Assembly (NCBI GenBank): GCA_020633465.1
Contig: JACKDN010000015.1
Location: forward strand, 124,001-188,000
DNA: 64,000 nucleotides
Source: Myxococcales bacterium
Lineage (GTDB): Bacteria > Myxococcota_A > Bradymonadia > UBA7976 > UBA1532
Direction: 5' to 3'
Shown piece by piece: positions 39,036 to 51,464 of this stretch. A model generated the notes under the pieces. The model saw nothing but the letters and a program-made list of their open reading frames with translations. It was not told where the DNA came from and ran no database searches. How positions within the stretch are numbered: the first letter of the stretch is position 1; the number at the start of each line of letters is the position of its first letter. The translations under genes and the position numbers were made by a program.

Positions 39036-40250
39036 GTGCGCCGTCCCCGCTGGCTCGGACCCTATCGACTGCTCTACCGGATCGCGTCCGGTGGCATGGC
39101 CGAGACGTTCCGCGCCGAGCGCCTGCTGCCGGACGGCGCCGTGCACGAGGTCGCCATCAAGCGGCTGCTCGACCGCTTCAACGCCGACGAGGAGTTCGTG
39201 GTGATGCTGGCCGACGAGGCGCGGCTCACCGCCCGGGTCGATCACCCCAACGTCGCGCGCATCTACGAGTTCGGCGTCGTGGACGACCAGCACGTCCTGG
39301 TGATGGAGTTCGTCGACGGCGTCGATCTGCGGGCCCTGCTGCGGCGGGGCCGCGAGCGCGACGAGCCCGTGGACGTCGTCTCGGCCGCCTTCGTCGTCGA
39401 GCAGGCGCTGCGGGGCCTCGAGGCGGCGCACGGCGCCCAGGACGCCCAGGGGCGGCCGCTCGAGCTGGTGCACCGGGACTTCAGCCCGTCGAACATCCTG
39501 ATCAGCGTGCGCGGCGACGTGAAGCTGACCGACTTCGGCATCGCCAAGGCCCGGCTGTCGCGCGTGCGGACGCGCGCGGGGGTGATCAAGGGCAAGGTCA
39601 AGTACATGAGCCCCGAGCAGACCGCCGGCAAGCGCCTCGACGTGCGCTCGGACGTCTTCGCGGCCGGCGTCGTGCTGTACCACGCGGCCACCGGGCACCT
39701 GCCCTTTCACGCGCCCGAGGACGCCGCGCTGATGGTGGCCATCCGCGAGCTGCAGCCGGATCCACCCAGCCGCCACGGCGGTGGCCTCGATCGCCGCTTC
39801 GACACGCTGCTCGAGCGGGCGCTGGCCAAGGATCCCGCCGATCGCTATCCGACGGCCGAGGCCTTCGCCGAGGCGCTGGCCGAGTGGCGCCGGGCCCGCG
39901 ACCCCGATTACGAGCCGCGCCGCCTGGGCCAGCTGGTCGAGCGCTTCTTCGCGCGCGAGCGGCGCGAGGCGCAGGCGGCCTTCGCCGAGATCGATCGCGA
40001 GGCCGCGCCGGACGCCGAGGGCACCCCCGCCCACGAGCGGCGCGGCTACACCCGCCTCGTGGACACCGGCCACTTCACCGACGACGTCGAGCTCGATCCG
40101 GTGGCCGACGTGGACGCCTGGCTGGCCCAGCGCCGCGAGCGGGCCGCCTCGCAGGGGCCGGCGCCCTGGTCGGGCGACAGCCGGCCGGCCTGGGTGGACG
40201 ACGACGACGACACCGGCATCGACGAGCAGGGCGCCACCGGCACGGAGTGA
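39036..40250 (+). CDS. Soluble Ser/Thr protein kinase
   Basis: 404-residue Hanks-type kinase without transmembrane helix. Glycine loop IASGGMAETF, lysine in VAIKRLL, LVHRDFSPSNILI (Asp148), LTDFGIAKA (166-168) and KYMSPEQ are intact; the domain ends near residue 280. The C-terminal tail is charged, with an acidic run (WVDDDDDTGIDE), and has no PEGA or sensor domain. Kinases of this short type in myxobacteria often act in cascades with FHA proteins, such as the sigma-54 activator at 28 kb; that pairing is inference. GTG start, divergent from the DsbD-like lipoprotein gene. Confidence 0.92.
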   Translation: MRRPRWLGPYRLLYRIASGGMAETFRAERLLPDGAVHEVAIKRLLDRFNADEEFVVMLADEARLTARVDHPNVARIYEFGVVDDQHVLVMEFVDGVDLRALLRRGRERDEPVDVVSAAFVVEQALRGLEAAHGAQDAQGRPLELVHRDFSPSNILISVRGDVKLTDFGIAKARLSRVRTRAGVIKGKVKYMSPEQTAGKRLDVRSDVFAAGVVLYHAATGHLPFHAPEDAALMVAIRELQPDPPSRHGGGLDRRFDTLLERALAKDPADRYPTAEAFAEALAEWRRARDPDYEPRRLGQLVERFFARERREAQAAFAEIDREAAPDAEGTPAHERRGYTRLVDTGHFTDDVELDPVADVDAWLAQRRERAASQGPAPWSGDSRPAWVDDDDDTGIDEQGATGTE

Positions 40251-40278
40251 GCGCCGCGGGGCCGCCGGCGCCCTCGCG

Positions 40279-41799
40279 TCAGCCGGCGGGCTCGAAGGGC
40301 GCCGGGGCGCGGCGCACGGTGCACCAGCGGCGCAGGGTGGGCGTCGGGCGCGCGTGGGGGCCGACCCGGGGCAGGGTGACGAAGGTGCAGCGGCAGGTGC
40401 AGGGCGCGTCGGCCGCGTGCGGTGGCTGGTCGGTCGCCAGGAAGCTGCCGGTGTTGCAGTAGAAGGCGCGGTGATCGGCGCGCATGCGCCGGCGCACCGG
40501 GCGGTGCGAGTGGCCCAGCACGACGACCGGGACGTCCAGGACCCCGTGCAGGGCGTCGGCGGCGTCGTCCAGCTTGCGCTTGATGTCGGTGGGGAAGCGG
40601 CCCCGCGCGAAGCGGACCCAGGCCAGGCCCAGCGCCGCCGAGGTGCCGCAGAGCAGCAGGTCGGGCACCCAGCCGAGGTCGGTGATCAGCGCGAAGCCGA
40701 GCACGGCGAGGAAGCCCGCGATGGCGGTCCACTCGGCCATGCCCAGCACCGTGAACAGGCCGAAGGGCAGCGCGGTGACGGTCGGCGCGCCCAGGGCCTC
40801 GAGGCGCCGCAGCGTGTCGACCTCGAGCCCGTTCAGCTCGGCCAGCTCGGCGACGCGCCGCGCGTGGGCCTCGGCCGCCTGCTCGCTGGCGTGCCGCCCG
40901 TGCTCGAGGTGATAGCTGGTGGCGCGCGTCACCAGCCCCAGGTAGCGGCCGACGACGTCGAACACGTGGCCCCAGCCGCGCGCGCGGTAGTAGCGGAAGT
41001 AGTCGCCCAGCCCCCAGTGCTCCTTGTCGTGCGTCTTGAAGCCGCGCTCGAGGTTGGCGAAGTAGCGGATGGCCAGGGCGCTGATCGGCTGCACCAGCTC
41101 GGCCTCGTCCTGCGGGCGCAGGGGGCACAGCTGGGGGGGCGTGGCGCAGAAGGTGTCGAAGCGGTGCCCGTGCTCCACGTACACCAGGCCCGGCTGATAG
41201 TAGAACCAGGGGTTGAAGTGGATGCGGGCGGTGAAGTCGTCGGGCGACGTGTGGGCGTGCCCCTCGTCGCCGAAGTACAGCTCGACGAGGCACTGGACCA
41301 GCGCCGACCGCACGGCCGGCCAGAACAGCTCCTCGTCGTGGTTGCCCTGGACGATCTCGACGCGGTTGCCGGCGCCGATGAAGGCGGCCAGGTACAGGAA
41401 GACCGCGCGGTGGCGCTCGACGAGCCGCCGCAGCTTCCAGGCGGACTCCTCCTCGCGCGTGCCCAGGCCGAAGCGGCGCGCGTCGCCCTCGGTGCCCTGC
41501 GGCACCATCGTCACCTGCAGGAAGTCCACCAGATCGCCCCCCAGCACCAGGCGCCAGGGGCGATCGTCCAGCCGGTGATGGGTGAAGTGGTCGAGGAAGC
41601 CGCACAGGTGGGCGTCGAGCTCGGCGGCCCGCTTCATGTACTCGATGCGCGAGTGCTCCTTGCAGCCCTCGCCCAGGTGCACGTCGCTGACGAACAGCAG
41701 GTTCTCGCCCTCGACCGGGCGGGGGGGCTCCTCGTCGGGCAGATCGACCCGGGCTCCGCGCGGACCCAGGCCGACCAGGCGGCGCAGGCGGGGCAGCAC
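40279..41799 (-). CDS. Calcineurin-like metallophosphoesterase with membrane helices
   Basis: 506-residue protein. Dinuclear metal motifs appear in order: LLFVSDVHLGEG, LVLGGDLVDFLQ, EIVQGNHDEELF, YVEHGHRFD and finally VVVLGHSHRPV. Between the fourth and fifth motifs lie hydrophobic segments (LPFGLFTVLGMAEWTAIAGFLAVLGFALI and LLLCGTSAALGLAWV) that look like two or three membrane helices, so the catalytic site would assemble around a membrane insertion. The C-terminus has a Cys-containing segment (APCTCRCTFV). Possible substrates are lipid-linked phosphates or nucleotides; none can be named. GTG start. The gene stands alone, convergent with the soluble kinase gene. Confidence 0.85.
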   Translation of the reverse strand: MLPRLRRLVGLGPRGARVDLPDEEPPRPVEGENLLFVSDVHLGEGCKEHSRIEYMKRAAELDAHLCGFLDHFTHHRLDDRPWRLVLGGDLVDFLQVTMVPQGTEGDARRFGLGTREEESAWKLRRLVERHRAVFLYLAAFIGAGNRVEIVQGNHDEELFWPAVRSALVQCLVELYFGDEGHAHTSPDDFTARIHFNPWFYYQPGLVYVEHGHRFDTFCATPPQLCPLRPQDEAELVQPISALAIRYFANLERGFKTHDKEHWGLGDYFRYYRARGWGHVFDVVGRYLGLVTRATSYHLEHGRHASEQAAEAHARRVAELAELNGLEVDTLRRLEALGAPTVTALPFGLFTVLGMAEWTAIAGFLAVLGFALITDLGWVPDLLLCGTSAALGLAWVRFARGRFPTDIKRKLDDAADALHGVLDVPVVVLGHSHRPVRRRMRADHRAFYCNTGSFLATDQPPHAADAPCTCRCTFVTLPRVGPHARPTPTLRRWCTVRRAPAPFEPAG

Positions 41800-41844
41800 C
41801 GGCTCAGCCCGTCGCCGGGCGGGCGGCCGCGCAGGCGTCCACGG

Positions 41845-43390
41845 TCAGCCCCCCAGGTCGGCGCGCTCGCGGCAGGGCAGATCGCAGCGGCGGCGGTGCG
41901 GGCAGCGGTAGGCGCAGCCGGCGGCGGCCGCGAAGGCGCGCAGCGCGCGGTCGGGGTGGGCGTCGCCGGGGGCGAGGCGGTGCGCGGCGGCCGCGGCGGT
42001 CGCCAGCTCGGCCGGATCGGCGGCGTAGGGCGTGGGCAGCGCGCCCAGACGGAACAGGGTGTCGCGCACGCCGCGGTCGGGCACCGCGCGGTATCCCTCG
42101 AGATCGCGCTTCGGCACGACGCCCAGCGTCGCCAGGCCGGCCATCATCCAGAACAGCTCGACGCCGAAGAGGCCTCGCCCGAGGGCGCCGCCGAGCACCT
42201 CGAAGGCGGCCGGGGCCGCGTCGGCGCGCTCGAGATCGAGGGACAGATCGGGCGCCTCGGCCAGCCGGCGCGCCACCAGCGAGGCCAGCATCAGCGCCTG
42301 CGCGTCGGTGGGGGCCGGTGAGAGGTCCGGCACGCTGCCGTCGTGCAGGGCGTCGAGCACGCCGCAGCGGTCGAGCTCGTCGAAGGCGCGCCGGGTGTCG
42401 GCGGGCGGGCGGCCCAGGCGGAACAGCAGCGCGGCCGCGACGGCCAGCCGGTAGAGCGTGCCGCCCGGATCCTCGGCGTAGCGCTCGCGGTCGAGGCCGA
42501 AGTCGGCCGGGCCGGGGCCCGGATCGGGGGCCTGCTGCTCGGCCCACCAGCCGCCGAGGCGCTCGACCGTGACGTCGAGCACGTCCTCGGGGAAGGTGGC
42601 GTGCCCGGCGAAGCGGACCGGGGGCACCGGGCGGCCGCGGCCGAGGGGCGAGGGCAGGGCGGACGCGGGCGCGGAGGCGACGGGCGGCGCGGGGGTCGGC
42701 GCGGGCGCAGGCGGCGGGGGCGGGCGTCGCCAGCGACGTCGCGGCAGGGGGCGGCGGCGCGGCCTCGGGCGCCACCGACGGCGGCGTCGCGGTCGCCGCG
42801 GCGCTGGGCGGGGGGGCGTCCGGCGCGGCCTCGTCCTCGTCCTCGTCGAGGAACTCGTCGACGTCGAACAGCTTGGCCTTCTCGACGAAGGGCGCGGCCG
42901 CCTTCGTGAGGGAGAGCCGGATGCCCACCGGCTTCAACAGCTCGAGGCCCTGCGCCAGGTGCACCCAGGCGCGCACCTCGGGCCCGGTGATGCGGGCGCC
43001 GGGGTAGGCGAACGAGTCGACGAACTTCAGCACCTCGTTCTCGGAGTGGACCCGCTCGGCGAGGCGGTCGATGACCACCTTGAACAGCAGCGGGTTCACC
43101 GCCCACAGGCGCTCGGCCAGCACGGCCTTGGCGGCGTCGAGCCCCGGCGCCTCGATCAGCCGCGTCACCAGGGGCGAGGGCCGGATGGGATCGCTGTGCG
43201 CCAGGCGCAGGAAGCGCAGGAGCGCGGGCAGGCGCTCCCGGCTCCACATCCCGACCTTCTTCAGCCGGGTGCGCAGATCGCGGAAGGGCTCGCCGTCGGG
43301 CGGCATGGCGCGCAGCGCGCCGAGGAAGGCGTCGACGCCCGCGCGGTACTCGCCGGGCGGGAGGTGCGGAAACTGCGTGAACTGCGGCAT
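41845..43390 (-). CDS. Unknown two-part protein with C-terminal Cys4 cluster, one frameshift
   Basis: Not a recognised family. The N-terminal part (from MPQFTQFPHLPPGEYRAGV, about 190 residues) is helical, ending in a very acidic stretch (DEFLDEDEDEAAPDAPP) and a Pro/Ala linker. In the linker the frame slips near 42,712-42,720 (one surplus base). The second part (VPPVRFAGHATFPEDVLDVTV, about 270 residues) is mostly helical and ends CAYRCPHRRRCDLPC, a CX3CX5CX3C arrangement able to hold zinc or an iron-sulfur cluster. The two parts may be one gene or two; the continuous Pro/Ala linker favours one. It lies divergent to queE. Confidence 0.65.
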
Positions 43391-43522
43391 GGACCCTCGA
43401 GAGCGCGCGCGCCGCGGGCCGGCGCCCCGCCGGACCGCGCGAACGGCCCTGACCCTAATCGCGCCCGCCCCCGGGCACAACCCGGGTTGAACGCCCCCTC
43501 GCGCGTGACTACCCTCGCGCGG

Positions 43523-44167
43523 ATGCGCCTGCGAATCACCGAGGTCTTCGACAGCGTCCAGGGCGAGAGCACCTTCGCCGGGCGGCGCAGCGCGTTCGTG
43601 CGCTTGACCGGCTGCGATCTGCGCTGCACCTGGTGCGACTCGACCTACACCTTCCAGGGCGGCGACTGGCGCACGCTCGAGTCGCTGTGGGACGAGGTCG
43701 AGGGGTACGGCGGCGACCTGGTGTGCGTCACCGGGGGTGAGCCCCTGCTGCAGGCGGCCGTCCACGATCTGATGGCCGGCTTCCTCGACCGTGGGCTCAC
43801 CGTCACGCTCGAGACGGGGGGGCACCGCGATCTGACGCCGGTCGATCCGCGCGTCCACAAGATCGTCGACCTCAAGCCGCCCGGATCGGGCGAGGCCGAC
43901 AAGGTGCGCTGGGCCAACGTCGAGCTGCTCACGCCGCGCGACGAGGTGAAGTGCGTCCTGGTCGATCGCGACGATTACGAGTGGGCGCGCGATCGCGTGC
44001 GCGCGCATCGGCTGGCCGAGCGCGTCCACGCGGTGCTGTTCAGCCCGGTCCACGGCCGCCTGGCGCCGGACGAGCTGGCCGCGTGGATGATCGCCGACCG
44101 TGTGCCGGCGCGGCTTCAGCTTCAGCTTCACAAGTACGTCTGGGGGGCCGATGCGCGCGGGGTCTGA
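43523..44167 (+). CDS. queE: 7-carboxy-7-deazaguanine synthase
   Basis: Radical SAM enzyme of preQ0/queuosine synthesis, turning 6-carboxytetrahydropterin into 7-carboxy-7-deazaguanine. 214 residues. Substrate loop FDSVQGESTFAGRRSAFVRL, cluster motif CDLRCTWCDS (CX3CX2C), and GDLVCVTGGEPLLQ with ETGG for SAM binding are all present. The start ATG 43523 directly precedes RLRITEVFDSVQGE. It overlaps queC by 17 bases. queD and queF are not in the window. Confidence 0.95.
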   Translation: MRLRITEVFDSVQGESTFAGRRSAFVRLTGCDLRCTWCDSTYTFQGGDWRTLESLWDEVEGYGGDLVCVTGGEPLLQAAVHDLMAGFLDRGLTVTLETGGHRDLTPVDPRVHKIVDLKPPGSGEADKVRWANVELLTPRDEVKCVLVDRDDYEWARDRVRAHRLAERVHAVLFSPVHGRLAPDELAAWMIADRVPARLQLQLHKYVWGADARGV

Positions 44168-44855
44168 ACGCAGGGCGGTGGTGCTGCTGAGCGGCGGGCT
44201 GGACTCGGCGACCGTGCTGGCGATGGCGCTCGACGCCGGGGTCACCGTGTGCGCCCTGTCGTTCCGCTACGGGCAGAAACACGCGCACGAGCTGACCTCG
44301 GCGCGGCGGGTGGCCGCGCGCGCCGGCGTCACCGACCACGTGATCGTCGACATCGACCTCGCGGCCTTCGGCGGCTCGGCCCTGACCGATCCCGACCTCG
44401 AGGTGCCGCACGGGCGCGCCGAGGACGAGATGGCGGCCGGCATCCCGATCACCTACGTGCCGGCGCGCAACACCATCTTCCTCAGCTACGCGCTGGCGCT
44501 GGCCGAGGTGCGCGGCGCGAACGAGCTGCACATCGGCGTCAACGCCATCGACTACTCGGGCTACCCCGACTGTCGTCCGGCCTTCGTCGAGGCCTTCGAG
44601 CGGCTGGCCAACCTGGCCACGAGGGCGGGCGTCGAGGGCGCCGGGCTGCAGGTGGTGGCGCCGCTGCTGCACCTGACCAAGGCCGACATCGTCCGGCAGG
44701 GCCTCGCCCTGGGCGTGGACTACGGCCTGACGCACTCCTGCTACGACCCCGCCGACGACGGCGCGGCCTGCGGCACCTGCGACGCGTGCCAGCTGCGGCT
44801 GGCCGGCTTCGCGGCGGCGGGGGCGGTGGATCCGGCGCCCTATCGCGGCCGGTGA
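44151..44855 (+). CDS. queC: 7-cyano-7-deazaguanine synthase
   Basis: ATP-dependent enzyme converting 7-carboxy-7-deazaguanine to preQ0. 234 residues. PP-loop VVLLSGGLDSATVLAMA at the N-terminus, FRYGQKHAHEL, YVPARNTIFLSYALALAE and the zinc site HSCYDPADDGAACGTCDACQLR are intact. The start at ATG 44151 has TGGGGGG upstream and lies inside the 3' end of queE. The next gene starts on its stop codon (GTGA). Confidence 0.95.
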   Translation: MRAGSERRAVVLLSGGLDSATVLAMALDAGVTVCALSFRYGQKHAHELTSARRVAARAGVTDHVIVDIDLAAFGGSALTDPDLEVPHGRAEDEMAAGIPITYVPARNTIFLSYALALAEVRGANELHIGVNAIDYSGYPDCRPAFVEAFERLANLATRAGVEGAGLQVVAPLLHLTKADIVRQGLALGVDYGLTHSCYDPADDGAACGTCDACQLRLAGFAAAGAVDPAPYRGR

Positions 44856-45493
44856 GGCGCGCGGGCGCCCCGCGGGTGGCCGGCGCGCTGCTCTGCGCGC
44901 TGGTGGGCTGCGGCGACACCGGCGACGACTTCTCTCCGCCGCCGGCGGGCTTCCCCTGGCTGGCGGCGCGCTACGCCGTCGAGGTGGAGCTGCTCGGCAG
45001 CGACTGCGCGCCGGGCGGCCTCACCCCCACGGCCACCGAGACCACCGCCGCCGTCCTGCAGCAGGGGACGCGCATCGCGCAGTGGGTGCAGACCGCCTCC
45101 GACGAGAACGACAGCAGCTGGGTGTTGACCGGGGCGCTGTGCGCCACCGAGGGGCAGGGCTTCGAGGTGCGCGTGCGCGGCGGCCGGGTCGGCCGCGAGA
45201 CCACCGGTCAGGCGCGCTGCGTCGTGCAGGCCGCCGTCCCGACGGCGCACGCCTACACGCCGCGCCCCGACGACGCGTGCACCGACGACGCCGCGCTGGC
45301 GCTGACGATGGACGCCTGCGGGCGGCTCTCGGCCGAGTTCGAGGCGCAGCTGCTGTTCGGCGAGGACTGCGCGCGCCCCGAGCCGTGCACGCTGCGCATG
45401 CGCTGGACCGCGCGCCCGCTCGTCTTCCCCACCGGCGCGCCCGCCGACGACGTCCGGCCGCCGCCGGTCGAGGGCATGGCGCCCTGCGAGTGA
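44852..45493 (+). CDS. Hypothetical lipoprotein
   Basis: 213-residue predicted lipoprotein beginning at a GTG that overlaps the queC stop. Signal VAGALLCALVGC with lipobox, then a beta-rich domain with six or more cysteines (for example GSDCAPG, GALCATEG, ARCVVQ, DDACTDDA, MDACGRL, GEDCARPEPC) that probably form disulphides in the periplasm or on the surface. No family is recognised. Its place after queE-queC appears to be positional only. Confidence 0.7.
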   Translation: MRRAGAPRVAGALLCALVGCGDTGDDFSPPPAGFPWLAARYAVEVELLGSDCAPGGLTPTATETTAAVLQQGTRIAQWVQTASDENDSSWVLTGALCATEGQGFEVRVRGGRVGRETTGQARCVVQAAVPTAHAYTPRPDDACTDDAALALTMDACGRLSAEFEAQLLFGEDCARPEPCTLRMRWTARPLVFPTGAPADDVRPPPVEGMAPCE

Positions 45494-45510
45494 CGGCGGC
45501 GCTGACGCGG

Positions 45511-45708
45511 TCAGCGCGGGCGGCGGTAGAAGAGGATGATGGACAGGCAGTGGAACTGCTGGTCGCTGGACTGGCGGACGACGGTGTCGATCACCTCGAG
45601 GCCCGGATGCTGCATCATCCAGGCGCTCATCGCCTCGCCGAGTCGCTCGCGCTCGACCGCCTTCGTGGCGGTGAACACCTTGACCGCGTCGTATCCGTTG
45701 AGCGCCAC
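45511..45708 (-). CDS. Small conserved-looking protein downstream of rpsU
   Basis: 65-residue soluble protein (MALNGYDAVKVFTATKAVER ... HCLSIILFYRR) with an alpha/beta pattern and an amphipathic helix (ERERLGEAMSAWMMQ). GTG start 11 bases after the rpsU stop on the same strand, so it is almost certainly co-transcribed with rpsU. No domain is recognised. Codon use matches its neighbours, supporting a real gene. Confidence 0.6.
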   Translation of the reverse strand: MALNGYDAVKVFTATKAVERERLGEAMSAWMMQHPGLEVIDTVVRQSSDQQFHCLSIILFYRRPR

Positions 45709-45719
45709 GCGGCGCGCGC

Positions 45720-45968
45720 TCAGCGCTTCTTGCTGCGCGAGCGGGCGCGGAGCGCGCGGCGGCGCTCCTTCCGGCGACGGCGCTCGGCCTCGCGCTGCTT
45801 GCGCTTCCGCTTCACCGAGGGCTTCTCGTAGAAGCGGCGACGCTTCAGCTCCTTGTAGACGCCCTCCTGGGCGACCTTGCGCTTCAGCGCCTTGATGGCC
45901 CGCTCGACATTGTCGCCGTCGACGACGACCTCGAGGGGGCGGAGCTGGAGCTCGTTGTTGCTACTCAA
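45720..45968 (-). CDS. rpsU: 30S ribosomal protein S21
   Basis: 82-residue S21, which promotes base pairing of 16S rRNA with mRNA during initiation. Hallmarks: NNELQLRPLEVVVDGDNVER, IKALKRKVAQEGVYKELKRR, RFYEKPSVKRKRK, then a very basic tail (REAERRRRKERRRALRARSR). The start is set at TTG 45968 (reads SSNNELQ) since AGGTGG lies about seven bases upstream; the longer frame upstream reads into promoter DNA. The basic tail is longer than in E. coli, as in other deltaproteobacteria. Confidence 0.9.
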   Translation of the reverse strand: MSSNNELQLRPLEVVVDGDNVERAIKALKRKVAQEGVYKELKRRRFYEKPSVKRKRKQREAERRRRKERRRALRARSRSKKR

Positions 45969-46062
45969 GGAAACCACCACCTTTCCAGAGCCTTCGTACG
46001 CCGTGGGCGCCACCGACCACTTCGAGGCGACGCCACTTCCAGACGGCGTGAAAAGTCGCGAC

Positions 46063-46091
46063 AGGGTAGGGAGGGGTCCTGCCCTTGTCAA
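46063..46091 (-). promoter_or_regulatory. Sigma-70-type promoter for rpsU
   Basis: On the minus strand TTGACA (46086-46091), 17-base spacer, TACCCT (46063-46068). It leaves a leader of roughly 85-90 bases before the rpsU start. The site sits in the divergent gap to lipA. Confidence 0.55.
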
Positions 46092-46150
46092 GCGGTCGAG
46101 AGCCCGGTAACCATTCGCCTGCTCGAAGGCCACGGCGAGGAGTGCGCGGC

Positions 46151-47089
46151 GTGCCCAGGGACCCACTGCCGGTGCTGCCGGCCCACCCGCTCGACGACCG
46201 CTTCGGGCGCGATCGCGCGGCGCTGCGCCTGCCCGACTTCCTCAAGCGCAAGGTCGGCAAGGGCGACGCCGTGCGCGGCGTGAAGCACCTTCTGCGCGGG
46301 GCCGATCTCAACACCGTGTGCGAAGAGGCGCGCTGCCCCAACCTGGGCGAGTGCTTCGCGGCGCAGACGGCCACCTTCATGATCATGGGGCGCGACTGCA
46401 CCCGCGCCTGCGGCTTCTGCGCGGTCGGCACGGCGGTGCCCAAGCCCCTCGACCCCGACGAGCCGCGCCGGGTGGCCGAGGCGGCGGCCGCGCTGCGCCT
46501 GGCCCACGTCGTCGTCACCAGCGTCGACCGGGACGACCTGCCCGACGGCGGCGCGGCGCACATCCGGGCGACGATCGACGCCCTGCGCGCGCGCCTGCCC
46601 GCCGCCGCGATCGAGGTGCTGACGCCCGACTTCCAGGGCGATCCGGCCGCCGTGCGCACGGTGGCCGAGGGGCCGCTCGACGTGTTCAACCACAACGTCG
46701 AGACCGTGCCGACGTTGTATCCGCGCGTGCGCCCGCGCGCGAAGTACGCCTGGTCGCTGGGCGTGCTGCAGCAGGTCGCGCGCGAGCACCCCGAGGTGGT
46801 GACCAAGAGCGGCTTCATGGTCGGCCTCGGCGAGACGCGCGACGCCGTGTTCGCGCTGATGGACGATCTGCGGGCCCACGGCGTGCGCATCGTCACCATC
46901 GGCCAGTACCTGCGCCCCAGCCTGAAGCACGTGCCGGTGGTCGAGTACCTGCGCCCGGAGGCCTACGCCGTCTACCGCGCGCACGGTGAGGCGCTGGGCT
47001 TCGATCACGTCTTCGCCGGCCCCTTCGTGCGCTCGTCGTACAACGCCGCCGAGGCCCTGCGGCACGCGACGGAGGCCGCGGGTGTCTGA
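46151..47089 (+). CDS. lipA: Lipoyl synthase
   Basis: Radical SAM enzyme inserting two sulfurs into protein-bound octanoyl groups. 312 residues. Auxiliary cluster CEEARCPNLGEC (CX4CX5C), radical cluster CTRACGFCAVG (CX3CX2C), the SVDRDDLPDGGAAH segment, NVETVPTLYPRVRP and the C-terminal FVRSSYNA (RSSY motif) are present. The start is GTG 46151, since GAGGAG lies 9 bases upstream; GTG 46142 abuts that site and longer frames begin in the rpsU promoter. It overlaps the next gene by 8 bases. lipB is not nearby. Confidence 0.95.
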   Translation: MPRDPLPVLPAHPLDDRFGRDRAALRLPDFLKRKVGKGDAVRGVKHLLRGADLNTVCEEARCPNLGECFAAQTATFMIMGRDCTRACGFCAVGTAVPKPLDPDEPRRVAEAAAALRLAHVVVTSVDRDDLPDGGAAHIRATIDALRARLPAAAIEVLTPDFQGDPAAVRTVAEGPLDVFNHNVETVPTLYPRVRPRAKYAWSLGVLQQVAREHPEVVTKSGFMVGLGETRDAVFALMDDLRAHGVRIVTIGQYLRPSLKHVPVVEYLRPEAYAVYRAHGEALGFDHVFAGPFVRSSYNAAEALRHATEAAGV

Positions 47090-48191
47090 TCGGCTGGTGC
47101 TGGTGTCGGCGACGCCCATGCCCGACGTGCGGGTGGACGCCGTGCGCGTGATGCACCGCGTCGGCCTGCTGGCCCGGCGGGGCGGGGGGACGCTGCTCGC
47201 GCCGTCGAGCCCCGCCGGCCCCACGGTGGTGCCCGGGGTGCGCCACGTCACGCTCGACGTGGCGCCGGGCCTCGATCTCGAGAAGCGCGAGGAGGCGGTC
47301 TCGGCCCTGCTGGGCGCGCACCTCGACCGCCTGAAGCCCGCCGTGGTGCACGCGTTCGGCGTGCGGCTGGCGGTGCCGGCGCTGCTGCGGCGGCGGGCGC
47401 GCGTCGTCATCGAGCCGGGCGCCACCCCGGCCCAGCGCCTGCGCGACACCCTGCCCGACGCGGCCGCCGCGCGGCTGGCCGATCTGGTCAGCCTCGAGGA
47501 CAAGACGCTCGCGCGCGCCGACGCGGTCGTCGCGTGCTCGACCGTGCACGCCTCGACGCTGGTGCAGCGCGGCGTGCGCTCGGAGCGCGTGTGGACCGTG
47601 CCCGACGGCGTGGTGCCGGTGCCGGCCGCGGGCCCCCCGCCGGATCTGCCGCAGGTCGTGTTCGTGGGTGATCTGGACGTCTGGAGCGGCTGGGACACCC
47701 TGCTCGACGCCCTGGTGCGGTTGCGCCAGCCCTGGCGCGCCACCTTCGTCGTGCCGCCCGACGCCTCGACCGGCGCGCTCGAGGCCCGGGCCCGCCACCT
47801 GGGGGTGGGGGAGCGCGTGTCCCTGGCCCGGCTGGACGCCGACACCGCGCTGCGCGTCGAGGCGGCGCAGGTGGTCGTGTGCGCCCTGCAGGCCACGCGC
47901 GCCGTGGTGGCGGGGGGCGTCGTGCCCGAGGCGGCGCTGTGGGCCATCGCCGGCGGCCGGGCGTTGGTCGCGCCCGAGCTGCCCAGCGTGCGCGCCTACG
48001 TCGGCGCGGCCGGCGCCTACTTCGATCCCGGCGACCCCGGCGCCCTGGCCTCGGTGCTGTCGCGGGTGCTCGACGAGGCCGGCCTGCGCGCCGACCTGGT
48101 GGCCCGGGCCGAGGCCCGCCGCAACGCGCTGGCCTGGGCCGGCGCCGACGCCACGCTGCGCGACCTCTGGGACACCCTCCGCGCGGCCTGA
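47082..48191 (+). CDS. Family 4-type glycosyltransferase
   Basis: 369-residue GT-B fold protein: N-terminal Rossmann part (LVLVSATPMPDVRVDAVRVMH, VVHAFGVRLAVPALL) and C-terminal nucleotide-sugar part (PQVVFVGDLDVWSGWDTLLDAL, VPEAALWAIAGGRALVAPEL, GAAGAYFDPGDPGALASVL). The lack of a clear EX7E motif and unusual spacing suggest a divergent member. GTG start overlaps the lipA stop by 8 bases, so both are probably one transcript, though no metabolic link to lipoate is apparent. Acceptor unknown. Confidence 0.8.
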   Translation: MSDRLVLVSATPMPDVRVDAVRVMHRVGLLARRGGGTLLAPSSPAGPTVVPGVRHVTLDVAPGLDLEKREEAVSALLGAHLDRLKPAVVHAFGVRLAVPALLRRRARVVIEPGATPAQRLRDTLPDAAAARLADLVSLEDKTLARADAVVACSTVHASTLVQRGVRSERVWTVPDGVVPVPAAGPPPDLPQVVFVGDLDVWSGWDTLLDALVRLRQPWRATFVVPPDASTGALEARARHLGVGERVSLARLDADTALRVEAAQVVVCALQATRAVVAGGVVPEAALWAIAGGRALVAPELPSVRAYVGAAGAYFDPGDPGALASVLSRVLDEAGLRADLVARAEARRNALAWAGADATLRDLWDTLRAA

Positions 48192-48237
48192 TTGGCCCGG
48201 TTGCGCGCCGGCACCGGGCTCACTAGGATGCCGCGCC

Positions 48238-51456
<3,219 letters not shown>

Positions 51457-51464
51457 CCTCCCGA

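Noticed and set aside
45969..46166. Longer rpsU start
   Set aside because: The added residues cover the promoter and leader region and are absent from S21 proteins.
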